NCBI GenBank assembly: GCA_017984435.1
Contig: JAGNZK010000033.1
Location: 1-34,845, forward strand
Direction of reading: 5' to 3'
Length of the DNA stretch: 34,845 nt
Origin: Nitrosomonas sp.
GTDB lineage: Bacteria > Pseudomonadota > Gammaproteobacteria > Burkholderiales > Nitrosomonadaceae
Shown here: one piece after another, positions 26,518 through 34,845 of the stretch
How positions within the stretch are numbered: the stretch's first letter is position 1
How the letters are laid out: each line of letters starts with the position of its first letter
Translations under genes and position numbers: made by a program
Notes under the pieces: model-generated
The model's database searches: none
Told to the model about the DNA's origin: nothing
What the model saw: only the letters and a program-made list of their open reading frames with translations

Positions 26518-26766
26518 TTAGTAGGTCGATCCTGCTGCTGGTCCACCTTTTCTAGGATTCTTAATTTTTGCAGGACAGGTCAGCATTTCACCATCCGTAC
26601 GATCTTTGAATTTTTCACCAGCTTTTTTACCTTCACACGACATTTTGTTCAGAATATCTTGAGCAGATACCGGTGGCAATGCAGATTCCAAGTTTCCACT
26701 TGCCAGAGTAACAGAGGAACCAAATAAAAAGACTGAAGCGAATACTGCAATAACAAGTTTGTTCAT
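26518..26766 (-). CDS. Small exported protein of unknown function
   Basis: This 82-residue protein has a clear signal peptide (MNKLVIAVFASVFLFGSSVTLASG, cleavage near LAS-G). The mature part is about 58 residues with exactly two cysteines (MSCEGKKAGEKF and MLTCPAKIKNP), which could form one disulfide. It is basic towards the C-terminus. GGAG lies seven bases before the ATG, and the frame is complete with a stop. I do not recognise the family. It resembles small periplasmic proteins common in ammonia oxidisers and related bacteria, but that is only an impression. It is divergent from the peptidase gene (244-bp gap). Confidence 0.7.
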   Translation of the reverse strand: MNKLVIAVFASVFLFGSSVTLASGNLESALPPVSAQDILNKMSCEGKKAGEKFKDRTDGEMLTCPAKIKNPRKGGPAAGSTY

Positions 26767-27010
26767 TTTTAACTCCTATACTATAAATATTGTATTAAGA
26801 AAGCCAATGTTAACGCACCTGACTCTCCAAACATGAATTTATCACAATCATAAATATCATGGCCATTTGTTTTTAAAATCTTATGATTCAAGCCAGCGAA
26901 CTATAGCATAATTCAGGATCAATCAGGTATGTTTGAAGGATGTTTGATACGCTACGAAGCAGTTCAGCTACTTCCATTGATTAACACTTACATATAAGTT
27001 TAAAGAAATA

Positions 27011-30000
27011 ATGCGAAAAATAAAAAATTTCAGTGTGATATGGTTTGTCATCATTAACTGCATGCTCTATAGCATGACTGCATCAGCAGGCGATCAAACA
27101 TTTCATCATCAGATGGAAATTACGCTGTCGCCGGGCACCGCTGAGATCTGGGTTAAAGATCACATTTCTATTCCGGTACAAAATCAGAATCATAAAACAC
27201 CGATCAAACTTGACTTTAGCCTGCATGGCGATTTAACGGTTACCGATGCCCAGGGTGCGCAAGTTACCTTACGGCAAAGTAATGCTGCTTCGGACACCAG
27301 GCCAATTCCATTAAAACATTACACACTGACGTTACCGCCGCAACAGAAAGATGTCACCCTACATTTCAGTGGAAAAATCAATCATCCGGTGCAAGGTCCT
27401 GGGCAAGAATACGCCCGCAGTTTCAGCTATACGCCGGGCGTTATTTCGAGTGAAGGTGTTTTTCTGGCTAATTCCAGCGCCTGGTATCCGCAATTTGACG
27501 ATGCACTGGTGTCATTCCGACTCAATATTCAAGTGCCCGCCGGCTGGGATGTCGTCAGCCAGGGTACTTTAGTCAGCGAACAAAAAACCTCAACTGCGCA
27601 ACATGTGATTTGGGAAGAAAAACAATCACAAGATGACATCTATATCGTTGCGGGACGCTACAAACGTTACACACAATCCGCAGGTGCGGCGGATGCGTTG
27701 GTTTATCTGCGTAGCACCGATGATGCATTAGCCCAAAAATACCTGGACACCACCGCGCAATATATCGCCATGTATAACAAACTACTCGGTCCCTACCCTT
27801 ATACCAAATTTGCCCTGGTCGAGAATTTCTGGGAAACCGGTTACGGCATGCCTTCCTTTACCTTGCTGGGCCCCAAGGTGATCCGTTTCCCTTTCATCCT
27901 GCATTCCTCCTACCCGCACGAGATTCTGCATAATTATTGGGGCAACGGCGTGTTTGTCGATTACGCCAGGGGAAACTGGGCGGAAGGCCTGACCGCCTAC
28001 CTTGCCGATCATCTAGTGAATGAACAACGCGGCAAAGGCGAGGAATACCGCCGCGACGTGCTGCAAAAATACGCCGATTTCGTGAACAAGGAAAAAGATT
28101 TTCCCATCATTCAATTCGTGTCGCGGCATAGCGCCAGTTCTGAAGCCGTGGGCTATGGCAAAACCATGATGTTTTTTCATATGCTGCGCCAGGAATTAGG
28201 CGATGAAGACTTTGTACGCGCTTTGCGACAATTCTATAAGCAGTTTAAATTCAAGCAGGCGACTTTCAACGATCTGCAAAACACTTTCAACACACTCACC
28301 GGCAAGGATTTTTCCCGGCACTTTGAACAATGGGTACACCGCACAGGTGCGCCCAGCTTGCTGTTGCAGCACGCAGAAACCGAGCCCACCGCGCAAGGAT
28401 TCCAACTCACGCTAACGGTCGAGCAAACCCAAGCGGGCGATCCGTATCGCTTGAAGGTTCCGGTTTCCGTCACGTTGGAAGGTGAAGACATGGCAGTGCA
28501 ATCGCACATCACCGTCGATCAGCGCACGCAAACCATCGCACTGGATTTTCCCGCCCGTCCGGTGCGCGTCGAACTCGACCCGCATTTCGATGTATTCCGG
28601 CGCTTGGATAGCCGCGAGATTCCTTCCGCGTTGTCGCAAGGTTTCGGCGCGGAAAAACCGTTGCTGATTTTGCCTGCGCAAGCGGATAAATGGGCTCTGG
28701 AAGCGTATCGAGCGCTCGCAACGAACTGGCAGAAAACGCAATCGAGTCCATTGGAAATCGTCACCGACGATCAATTGAGAACACTCCCCGCAGATCGCAC
28801 CGTCTGGATCATGGGGTGGCAGAATAAATTCGCCGCCGCGGTTGCCCAAACCTTGGCGGATCGCAGGGTGTCTTATCAATCCAAGCAATTGCAGTTGAAT
28901 CAAAAAAACTATCCGCAAGCGGATCATGCCATCGTGCTGACCACCCGGCAGCCCACCAATCCGGACAAAACGCTGTTATGGGTCGCCGCCGACAACCCCA
29001 AGGCGATTGCCGAACTCGCGAACAAATTGCCGCACTATCGCAAATACAGCTATCTGGTGTTTAAAGGTGATGAATTGACCAATATCGACAAGGGTCAATG
29101 GCCGATTACACAATCGCCGCTAACGCAATGGATCAAACAGAAAGACGGCCACACGATTCACACCACGCACATCGGCATCACCAAACCGCGCCGCGCGCTG
29201 GCGGAACTGCCGCCGGTGTTTTCCGAAAGCCGCATGATGGCGGATATTAACCACTTAGCGCATGAATCGTTCAAGGGCCGCGAGCTCGGCACACCGGAAC
29301 TGGACAAAGCGGCTACGTATATCGCCAAGCAGTTTCAACAAATCGGCCTGCTACCTGGCGGCGACGACGGTAGTTTTTTCCAAACCTGGCAACAGGACGT
29401 CGGCTTGCCGAAAGGCAACATCACGCTACGCAATGTCGTCGGCATCCTGCCCGGCACCAACCCGCAGCTCGCTGGGCAAAGTTTGGTAATCGGCGCGCAT
29501 TACGACCATCTCGGCACCGGCTGGCCCGACATGCGCGCCGCGCATCAGGGAAAAATCCATCACGGCGCGGACGACAACGCCAGCGGCATCGCCGTAATGT
29601 TGGAACTCGCGCGCCAGATCGTGCCGAAATGGCAGCCGGAACGCACCGTCATTTTCGTCGCATTCACCGGCGAAGAAGCTAATCTGCTCGGCTCCAAGCA
29701 TTATGTCCGCAGCAACGATCAATTCCCGTCCGATAAAATTATCGCCATGCTCAATCTCGACACCGTCGGACGGTTAGGAAGCAATCCGGTCACCGTGTTC
29801 GGCACCGGGACCGCGCGCGAACTGGTGCATATTTTCCGCGGCACGGGCTTCGTCACCGGCATCCCGATCAACGCCGTGCAAGACGATTTCGGCTCCAGCG
29901 ACCAAGCCGCATTCATCCAAGCCGGCATCCCGGCCGTGCAATTCTTCGCCAGCGCACACGAGGACTACCACGCCCCCGGCGACACCGCCGACAAAATCGA

Positions 30001-30397
30001 CACCGCCGGACTGGTGAAAGTCGCCGCGATCCTGAAAGAAGCCACCGAATACCTCGCCAACCGCATCGAACCGCTAACGGTTACGTTATCATCAGCCCCC
30101 TCCTCCGCAGAATCCGCCGCACCCAAAGAAAAACGCACGGCCAGCCTCGGCACCGTCCCGGATTTCTCCTACCAAGGCGAAGGCGTACGCATCGACAACA
30201 CCCTACCCGGCTCCCCGGCGCAACAAGCGGGATTGCAACAAGGCGACATTTTGATTCAACTGGCCGGGCAACCGGTTAGTGATTTAGCGTCGTATGCGGC
30301 TATTTTGCGCACGTTGAAGGCGGGAGAGAAGGTAGAACTGCGGTATCGAAGGGATAATGCGGTGATGGTGGCTGAAGTGGTGTTGGTGGAGCGGTAG
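27011..30397 (+). CDS. Exported M1-M28-PDZ fusion metallopeptidase
   Basis: This 1128-residue protein has an N-terminal signal peptide ([18 protein letters not shown]). Residues about 30-450 form an M1-type aminopeptidase unit: zinc motif H303-E304-xx-H307, a downstream Glu in NWAEGL (about 325), and [13 protein letters not shown] in place of the GxMEN loop. A linker region (about 460-740) follows. An M28 peptidase domain lies at about 760-1010 with all expected metal residues: [36 protein letters not shown] and [14 protein letters not shown]-terminal PDZ domain covers about 1045-1125 ([22 protein letters not shown]). It probably trims peptides in the periplasm. The second half is visibly more GC-rich than the first. 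Confidence 0.88.
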   Translation: MRKIKNFSVIWFVIINCMLYSMTASAGDQTFHHQMEITLSPGTAEIWVKDHISIPVQNQNHKTPIKLDFSLHGDLTVTDAQGAQVTLRQSNAASDTRPIPLKHYTLTLPPQQKDVTLHFSGKINHPVQGPGQEYARSFSYTPGVISSEGVFLANSSAWYPQFDDALVSFRLNIQVPAGWDVVSQGTLVSEQKTSTAQHVIWEEKQSQDDIYIVAGRYKRYTQSAGAADALVYLRSTDDALAQKYLDTTAQYIAMYNKLLGPYPYTKFALVENFWETGYGMPSFTLLGPKVIRFPFILHSSYPHEILHNYWGNGVFVDYARGNWAEGLTAYLADHLVNEQRGKGEEYRRDVLQKYADFVNKEKDFPIIQFVSRHSASSEAVGYGKTMMFFHMLRQELGDEDFVRALRQFYKQFKFKQATFNDLQNTFNTLTGKDFSRHFEQWVHRTGAPSLLLQHAETEPTAQGFQLTLTVEQTQAGDPYRLKVPVSVTLEGEDMAVQSHITVDQRTQTIALDFPARPVRVELDPHFDVFRRLDSREIPSALSQGFGAEKPLLILPAQADKWALEAYRALATNWQKTQSSPLEIVTDDQLRTLPADRTVWIMGWQNKFAAAVAQTLADRRVSYQSKQLQLNQKNYPQADHAIVLTTRQPTNPDKTLLWVAADNPKAIAELANKLPHYRKYSYLVFKGDELTNIDKGQWPITQSPLTQWIKQKDGHTIHTTHIGITKPRRALAELPPVFSESRMMADINHLAHESFKGRELGTPELDKAATYIAKQFQQIGLLPGGDDGSFFQTWQQDVGLPKGNITLRNVVGILPGTNPQLAGQSLVIGAHYDHLGTGWPDMRAAHQGKIHHGADDNASGIAVMLELARQIVPKWQPERTVIFVAFTGEEANLLGSKHYVRSNDQFPSDKIIAMLNLDTVGRLGSNPVTVFGTGTARELVHIFRGTGFVTGIPINAVQDDFGSSDQAAFIQAGIPAVQFFASAHEDYHAPGDTADKIDTAGLVKVAAILKEATEYLANRIEPLTVTLSSAPSSAESAAPKEKRTASLGTVPDFSYQGEGVRIDNTLPGSPAQQAGLQQGDILIQLAGQPVSDLASYAAILRTLKAGEKVELRYRRDNAVMVAEVVLVER

Positions 30398-30418
30398 CTC
30401 AATTTTTTCTTACGGGGA

Positions 30419-30449
30419 GAATTAATGCAGTCAGCCGTTGCATTAATTC
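30419..30449. repeat. Perfect 11-bp inverted repeat at the edge of the defence cassette
   Basis: GAATTAATGCA (30419-30429) and TGCATTAATTC (30439-30449) form a perfect stem with a 9-nt loop, 22 bp after the peptidase stop. No T-tract follows directly. It may terminate the peptidase transcript, or mark the junction between backbone and the accessory region ending at 30547. The remainder of 30450-30546 is non-coding and C-rich in part. Confidence 0.45.
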
Positions 30450-30546
30450 AAGTGAAGACAAGACGATGTGTGGGGCGTGCCCTCCCCCTCTCCTCAATGA
30501 GCGCGCCATGGCGGGTCAATGCTCTCATGACGCGGTGGATGGCTTC

Positions 30547-31158
30547 TTAATTCTTCTTAAATATCTGTGCGGCCGTTGCCTGCAATCCTTGTCTTATAAT
30601 TTCAGCAGCGAGAAAGGGATAGCGCTTTAACAGATGTGCCAATGTGACCTCACCAAATGCAAAATCCACCATCAGTTCACATCTTTCCTGGACAAAATAA
30701 TCGTCATCATTAAGACGTAATTGTTTAATGGTGGCCTCAACTTGATTTGTCAAAACCTTGGACAACCCTGCACCCGGCTTAACAAGGCAGCTCGGCACAT
30801 CAAGAACAAACCATCCAGATTGCACGACGAATGGGTCGATTACATCTTTGCTGTCACTTTTATACCCATTTACTCGGTGTGAACAAAGGCGATAATTTTT
30901 CCATTCATACGTTTCGCTTGGATGAATGGATTTTGGAAGAAAGTGATCTGTTGAGCCAGGCGGGACGAGATAAAAACAGGTGTATGCACAGATGCCTAAA
31001 TATGCCGCGTGTAAATCATGCACAGAATTTTTCCAAAACGCATTTTTCCGAAATTCCGTATTTGTTGGGTTTGGGCATTTTTTAAGGAATGCCTTTCCAG
31101 GTTGCCTAACTTTTGAATTGAATGATGCAGGTTCCGCCTTAAGCTGGACAGGAATCAT
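30547..31158 (-). CDS. HNH endonuclease, PtuB-like (Septu-type effector)
   Basis: This 203-residue protein has an HNH (beta-beta-alpha metal) nuclease core. C57-x3-C61 precedes STDHFLPKSIHP with D71-H72, followed by EWKNYRLC (N88) and HRVNGYK (N97, K100). This DHFxPKS...YxWxNYRLxC...N..K layout is that of TIGR02646/PtuB-type HNH proteins partnered with ATPases in Septu systems and some retrons. The start overlaps the ATPase stop (ATGA, 31155-31158), so the two are co-translated. I infer that it is the DNA-cutting effector gated by the ATPase. It is the last gene of the cassette. Confidence 0.75.
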   Translation of the reverse strand: MIPVQLKAEPASFNSKVRQPGKAFLKKCPNPTNTEFRKNAFWKNSVHDLHAAYLGICAYTCFYLVPPGSTDHFLPKSIHPSETYEWKNYRLCSHRVNGYKSDSKDVIDPFVVQSGWFVLDVPSCLVKPGAGLSKVLTNQVEATIKQLRLNDDDYFVQERCELMVDFAFGEVTLAHLLKRYPFLAAEIIRQGLQATAAQIFKKN

Positions 31159-33020
31159 AGAATTACTCCATGCTCCTCAGCGAAGAAAATCCATCTAGGC
31201 CAGAACTTATCGTCAGAAGCAAGGTAACGAACCAACCTCTCTGAGACGTTACGTACATCATCAGGAGAAGCCGTAGCGCTACTTTGCAACGCTTTCGCCG
31301 CCTCAATAGCCGCCTCCGCCTCACTTGAACGTGCATGCCTTAGCTCAAATACAGGTGACGTGAGCCACGATGACACGTCCCCAAATTTTATAAAATCGAT
31401 TTCTTTGAGCATAACCTTGCCACCTTCCAGATCAAGATGAAACAAAGAATCTGTGGCCGGATCGAAAACCTCCTCTGACGAGGCCATTACCAAAGGCGAA
31501 TGTGTTGCCACAATATATTGTGCTTCTAGCTCAGACGAAAGCATCTCTTGTAACGACATTAGCGCAGGTAATACCGCACGTTGCCAACGTGGATGTAAAT
31601 GCGCTTCCATTTCATCAACCAATACTACGATTCGCCGTTGGGGGTCAGTGTAAGCTAATTTGGCGGCGATGACGTGTTCGGTCCATGCCCAAACAATGAG
31701 GTATGCAAGCGTTACAATTCTACGAACACCAGCAGACGAATAAATAATTGGAGTAGTTCCAAAGGGGTGTTTGATTGTTGGTATATCTCGCGGGTCTCCA
31801 AGCACACGCACTGGCTCGCCCGGTTCGAAGACCCCGAGGTCAGGCGGTGACAAGTGTGCCAATACCCTCTTGAATGTTTCGTATGGGGATGTAGATGGAC
31901 TGCTTTGCCAACGAACCCAATCACGAATTAGCCCTTCAATACGACCAGACAATCCATCCCACACCTCCTCGCTAGAGAAAACAGCTTGCTGCCCAAGTTG
32001 CGGAATCCCCTGCTTTGCCGGATCCCAAACAGCAAATGAGCCATCTACGCGCGCATAAACAATCAAACCTGGAATAGTAGGACGATTCTTTGGAGTGGGC
32101 CAAGCCAATGCTTTCCAATCGAACGCGATAGTCTTTCGCTCTGGTTTGGCCGCCTTCCCCTTTATTTCAAACGTAATTTCAGTCTTGCCATGAGGTAATC
32201 CTGGATTTGATAACGCTGGACGACCGGCCCATGTTCCAGTTAAAGCCCACCAACAACATTCTAGCAAGAACGTTTTGCCAAGTCCGTTATCTCCAGTTAT
32301 CAACGTAAGCCGGTCAGCAGGTTCAAGCACAAATTTCTCTGCTGGACCAAGGCCAACCAACTCTAGATATGAAAGAGTTCCACCTTGATCTGGCTTAGAG
32401 TCTGGTGCGGAAGGCAGTAAAGGACGAAGCTCATGCCACACATAAATTTTGTCATCAAAATAGGTCTTAGCCATCGATGAATCAGGCAACGAAGTATCAA
32501 GCAGAGCCGCTTTTTCTTGCGGTGTTATGTTGAATGCCTCCATGAACGTCGTCAAAATTTTTTCGAATGAAATTGTGTCTGGCCATTCACTGCGCTGATA
32601 CAACCATACTGCCAAATGGAAGGCTGGTATCTTCTTTTTCTTGGGAAGTCGTGATTCTAGAAACGACACATAGTTTCTATCCCAGCCCCAAACTCGTGAA
32701 GCGCGTGGATGGATGAAAGCGTCGAGAAACGAACCTGTATTTACTGCATTTAGACCTTTGGGGGCATAGTCAGGACGCACCCATTTCTTGTTTTTATCGG
32801 AAGACTTGAAAGGCTGGAAGAACCAATCTGAGGTGGGATCGATTTGGTGATGTTCTTTTAGAAATGCATCTGTAAATGAGTCCATAGCAAACGTGACCGA
32901 TGTATCAACCGGCAAGTTGGCTTGCTTGCAAGCTAAAAAAGTAATGCCATGAAACGGGTGAACGTCTGCAAGAGCTTCTATCGAATCAGCAATCTTCGTA
33001 GCTGTAAAATATTTACTCAT
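31155..33020 (-). CDS. ABC/OLD-like ATPase with a novel N-terminal domain, PtuA-like
   Basis: In this 621-residue protein, residues 1 to about 205 form an unrecognised domain rich in Trp, Phe and Lys (WFFQPF, WVRPDYAPKG, WGWDRNY, PKKKKIP). The C-terminal two-thirds is an ABC-type ATPase: Walker A GDNGLGKT at 243-250, Walker B VVLVDEMEAHLHPRW near 467, and an H-loop in YIVATHSPLVMAS. Such ATPases (PtuA in Septu, OLD, RecF-like) sense or load on nucleic acid and control a nuclease partner. It overlaps the methyltransferase by 4 bp (33017-33020) and the HNH gene by 4 bp. The N-terminal domain may recognise DNA or modification state, but this is inference. Confidence 0.72.
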   Translation of the reverse strand: MSKYFTATKIADSIEALADVHPFHGITFLACKQANLPVDTSVTFAMDSFTDAFLKEHHQIDPTSDWFFQPFKSSDKNKKWVRPDYAPKGLNAVNTGSFLDAFIHPRASRVWGWDRNYVSFLESRLPKKKKIPAFHLAVWLYQRSEWPDTISFEKILTTFMEAFNITPQEKAALLDTSLPDSSMAKTYFDDKIYVWHELRPLLPSAPDSKPDQGGTLSYLELVGLGPAEKFVLEPADRLTLITGDNGLGKTFLLECCWWALTGTWAGRPALSNPGLPHGKTEITFEIKGKAAKPERKTIAFDWKALAWPTPKNRPTIPGLIVYARVDGSFAVWDPAKQGIPQLGQQAVFSSEEVWDGLSGRIEGLIRDWVRWQSSPSTSPYETFKRVLAHLSPPDLGVFEPGEPVRVLGDPRDIPTIKHPFGTTPIIYSSAGVRRIVTLAYLIVWAWTEHVIAAKLAYTDPQRRIVVLVDEMEAHLHPRWQRAVLPALMSLQEMLSSELEAQYIVATHSPLVMASSEEVFDPATDSLFHLDLEGGKVMLKEIDFIKFGDVSSWLTSPVFELRHARSSEAEAAIEAAKALQSSATASPDDVRNVSERLVRYLASDDKFWPRWIFFAEEHGVIL

Positions 33021-33943
33021 AAATTCGACAAATTGTTAGCTGAATATACACAGAACTCTCGATTTAAATCGATACCGATTGCATGGTATCCCATTGCCAA
33101 GGCAACACGGGCAGTTGTGCCGCTGCCAAGAAATGGATCGAGTACAACCCCTCCTGGCAAGCAACCGATCTGAAGGCATCTCTGAACCAGCTCGTCAGGA
33201 TATGGAGCCGTATCTAGGCCATTAGATGCTTTGGGTCTTGCAGCAATTGTCCACATATCTTCTTCAACTTTTTGTTCAATTAAAGGTTGTTTGTTGAAAT
33301 AATATCGCCTGTTCTTTGCGAACATAAAGAGATTTTCATAGCTTCTGCTAGCCCGATCTGCAACAGATTCTGGCAAGCATCTTTCGCGATGCCAAATGAT
33401 TGGACTTCTCAGCACCCATCCGTGGGTCGTCATCTCGATAGCAACACGCCATGGTATTCCGATAATTGACTTACGTTGAATCCCGATACCTAGGCCACCA
33501 CTCTTATCCACTGCACGCAGACCAAAGCGGCGCTTATTGCTTTTTCGGTCATTACCGTGTGACTTACCTTTCCCTGAATAATAGGTGTCACCTAGATTCA
33601 GAAAGAGCAAACCATCGGGTCGCAGTACACGCATTATCTGATCCATCACTGCACAAATTGATTGCACGTAACTATCGACGGTTTCTTCGAGACCAATTTG
33701 GCCTTCAACACCGTAATCACGAAGCCAAAAATAAGGTGGGGATGTTACGACGCAATGGACCGATTCATCCGGTAGTTTACTGAGATTTACTACAGCATCA
33801 CCTTGATAGATGCTCCATTGCTGCCCCCCTAATGTCGACCCATGCCATTCCTGCGCCTCATTTAAGGATTGTTTTTCATTTGCCAAGCACGCCCCGTGCC
33901 CCACTATGAGTTCTTGAGAAAATTCTTTTTCCATTGATGGCAT
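33017..33943 (-). CDS. Site-specific DNA methyltransferase (beta order, N4-cytosine or N6-adenine)
   Basis: This 308-residue enzyme transfers methyl from SAM to a DNA base. Catalytic motif IV is TSPPYF at 67-72, followed by the family-typical LRDYGVEGQIGLE. The SAM-binding motif I is C-terminal (LDPFLGSGTT near 269-277), which gives the beta permutation. The TSPPY form suits N4-cytosine methylation, but N6-adenine cannot be excluded. The variable target recognition region lies at about 130-245. ATG 33943 and ATG 33934 are both possible starts; no Shine-Dalgarno is clear. It is the first gene of the overlapping MTase-ATPase-HNH cassette and probably marks self DNA. Confidence 0.88.
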   Translation of the reverse strand: MPSMEKEFSQELIVGHGACLANEKQSLNEAQEWHGSTLGGQQWSIYQGDAVVNLSKLPDESVHCVVTSPPYFWLRDYGVEGQIGLEETVDSYVQSICAVMDQIMRVLRPDGLLFLNLGDTYYSGKGKSHGNDRKSNKRRFGLRAVDKSGGLGIGIQRKSIIGIPWRVAIEMTTHGWVLRSPIIWHRERCLPESVADRASRSYENLFMFAKNRRYYFNKQPLIEQKVEEDMWTIAARPKASNGLDTAPYPDELVQRCLQIGCLPGGVVLDPFLGSGTTARVALAMGYHAIGIDLNREFCVYSANNLSNL

Positions 33944-33987
33944 TTTATACTAACCAGTCGACAGCTAATTAAAGATACACCACATTC

Positions 33988-34306
33988 TCACCGACCAATC
34001 GGCTTATACCGAATCCGCTTAGGCTTCGCGCCTTCCTCACCCAAGCGCTTTTTCCTATCCGCTTCGTATTCCTGATAGTTGCCGTCGAAGAAGGTCCGCT
34101 TGGAATCGCGTTCGCAGGCGAGTATGTGGATGACGATGCGGTCGAGGAACCGGCGGTCGTGGGAGATCTCACCAGCACGCAACCAGCAAACTCCAGCAGG
34201 GAATCTTCCAGCGCACGCAGGGTTTCCACATCCAGATCATTTGATAGCTCATCCGGCAGCAGCACGTTGCTACCGGAGATGCGGGTTTACGCCAGATGCA
34301 GGCGCG
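33988..34306 (-). pseudogene. ettA: Decayed 3' fragment of ettA (ABC-F translation factor)
   Basis: Two frames together spell the end of EttA. One reads [20 protein letters not shown] (the normal Walker B is LLLDEPTNDLD) and then [15 protein letters not shown]. The other continues with [17 protein letters not shown] and ends [10 protein letters not shown]-stop, the standard EttA C-terminus. The frameshift lies near 34180, and an in-frame stop lies upstream near 34290. The Walker B residues are altered, and everything 5' is missing, replaced by IS sequence. Intact EttA would bind the ribosomal E-site and throttle translation by energy state; this copy cannot. Confidence 0.85.
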
Positions 34307-34448
34307 TATAGGAAAAATAAACGCCCTTTTCCATAAGAACCGAATGTATCGGGAAACAGTTTGGTCGTCAATCTGGCCGGAAAGTCATCCGAAATTCGCA
34401 AAACTTGTGTCAGATCAGCAACAAAAAGATTGGTTTTGGTTCCTTTTC
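34307..34448. other. Unassigned sequence between the ettA remnant and the IS3 end
   Basis: This is 142 bp without a recognisable gene. It lies outside the probable IS3 terminal repeat that begins near 34449. It may be further degraded ettA or other IS debris. Confidence 0.4.
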
Positions 34449-34640
34449 TGAATCGCCCCGGGTTTCCCGGAGACTATCTGCCTTGAGTCAAACCTCATTG
34501 GCTGACTCCCTTAATTGGCGATAATATGCCATTTCAAATTCAGCCGGTGGAATATTTCCGATTGGCTCCAGTAACCGGCGATTATTGAACCAGTCCACCC
34601 ATTCAAGGGTGGCGAATTCCACTTCCTCGATAGTCCGCTC
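34449..34640 (-). mobile_element. IS3-family insertion sequence remnant, interrupted by an IS5-family copy
   Basis: The outer end near 34449 reads TGAATCGCCCCGGGTTTC, a terminal-repeat-like sequence with a CCGGG/CCCGG dyad. Inside it a transposase C-terminus is encoded on the minus strand. The sequence is cut at about 34631-34640, where the IS5-family terminal repeat begins, so the IS5-type element inserted into this one. Confidence 0.7.
34488..34636 (-). pseudogene. IS3-family transposase (OrfB) C-terminal fragment
   Basis: The minus strand encodes about 50 residues including TIEEVEFATLEWVDWFNNRR and LLEPIGNIPPAEFEMAYYRQ, then a stop at 34488-34490. This is the end of the rve integrase domain of IS3-family OrfB proteins. 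The preceding sequence, where PWR should stand, is replaced by IS5-family DNA. Only this tail remains in the window, so it is non-functional here. Confidence 0.85.
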
Positions 34641-34845
34641 TGAATAACCCATAACGATGTGATTTTATGTAATGAATAGATAAATTTGAGCGGTTAAATT
34701 CACCAGTTCTTGGTAAATTTGCAGCAATTTCCTGCAAATTTAGCGAGAGTTACATGGGACCAAAACCGCGCACGCCAGAGAACAATGACTTATTTCGCCA
34801 ACGGTTGGATGAACTGGTCAACCTGAGTCATCCCTTGGTGCAACT
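34631..34845 (+). mobile_element. Left end of an IS5-family insertion sequence (truncated by window edge)
   Basis: The terminal inverted repeat TAGTCCGCTCTGAATAA (34631-34647) pairs with the end at 189-205 (14 of 17 bases). A 106-bp leader precedes the transposase start. The boundary with IS3 is ambiguous by a few bases, because the IS3 sequence expected there (CCTCGATAGTCCGCCA) shares TAGTCCGC with the IS5-type end. Confidence 0.75.
34754..34845 (+). CDS. IS5-family transposase, N-terminal fragment (truncated by window edge)
   Basis: ATG 34754 opens 30 complete codons to the window end. It starts MGPKPRTPENNDLFRQRLDE and goes on NLSHPLVQL. This is the N-terminal region that precedes the DUF772 domain in IS5-family transposases. 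The upstream GCGAGAG may serve as ribosome-binding site. It probably belongs to the same IS type as the C-terminal fragment at 1-180, but no shared stretch exists in the window to prove identity. Confidence 0.72.
   Translation, partial: MGPKPRTPENNDLFRQRLDELVNLSHPLVQ

Noticed and set aside
26772-26807. Promoter TTGGCT-16-TATAGT upstream of the small exported gene
   Set aside because: Transcription would start at or inside the ribosome-binding site, leaving no usable leader.
28412-28927. 171-codon minus-strand frame inside the peptidase gene
   Set aside because: It is an antisense artefact of GC-rich codons. The composition is Arg-rich and the peptidase frame is continuous.
1-34845. A composite transposon bounded by two IS5-family copies
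   Set aside because: The content is mostly core housekeeping genes (pyrE, aspS, dapF, hslVU) and the span is over 34 kb. Contig edges at repeats explain the pattern better.
30398-34845. A tRNA-associated integration site for the defence cassette
   Set aside because: I found no tRNA gene, integrase or direct repeats around the cassette. Only IS remnants are visible.

Overview
The window reads as a 34.8-kb piece of a moderate-GC betaproteobacterial chromosome. Nitrosomonas or a close relative is my best guess, inferred from protein resemblance and from conserved blocks such as fmdB-aspS-nudB, dapF-DUF484-xerC and hslVU. No rRNA or tRNA gene is present to confirm it. Both edges lie inside copies of one IS5-family element: the transposase C-terminus at 1-180 and the N-terminus from 34754. 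The stretch was therefore probably delimited by repeat copies.

Left part (245-7700): pyrE (-) is divergent from an xthA-ampG pair joined by an ATGA overlap. The cell-division ATPase gene zapE follows, then an Aer-like PAS chemoreceptor with a C-terminal NWNDF pentapeptide, then a membrane O-acyltransferase. Next comes a 1318-residue RTX/Calx-beta secreted protein on the minus strand (7879-11835), with a probable CAP domain and about 300-bp internal DNA repeats.

Middle (12341-26142): fmdB-aspS-nudB, with AspRS carrying residues expected of a non-discriminating enzyme. A minus-strand beta/zeta-type carbonic-anhydrase-like protein follows. After a 497-bp AT-rich control region with CRP/FNR-like palindromes comes a two-gene signalling unit: an exported LysM-FecR protein overlapping a CHASE2-PAS-GGDEF-EAL enzyme. 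GNAT, dapF, DUF484, xerC, hslV and hslU follow, all on the plus strand.

Right part (26143-34845): a structured non-coding stretch, a small exported protein, and an unusual M1-M28-PDZ triple fusion peptidase. Then comes an accessory island on the minus strand. Its core is a tightly overlapped three-gene cassette: a beta-type DNA methyltransferase, an ATPase with an unrecognised ~200-residue N-terminal domain, and an HNH nuclease. The ATPase/HNH pair resembles Septu (PtuA/PtuB), and the added methyltransferase makes it look like a hybrid of restriction-modification and Septu-type defence. Behind it lie a decayed ettA fragment and an IS3-family remnant interrupted by the right-hand IS5-family copy. 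This island is the most novel part of the window.
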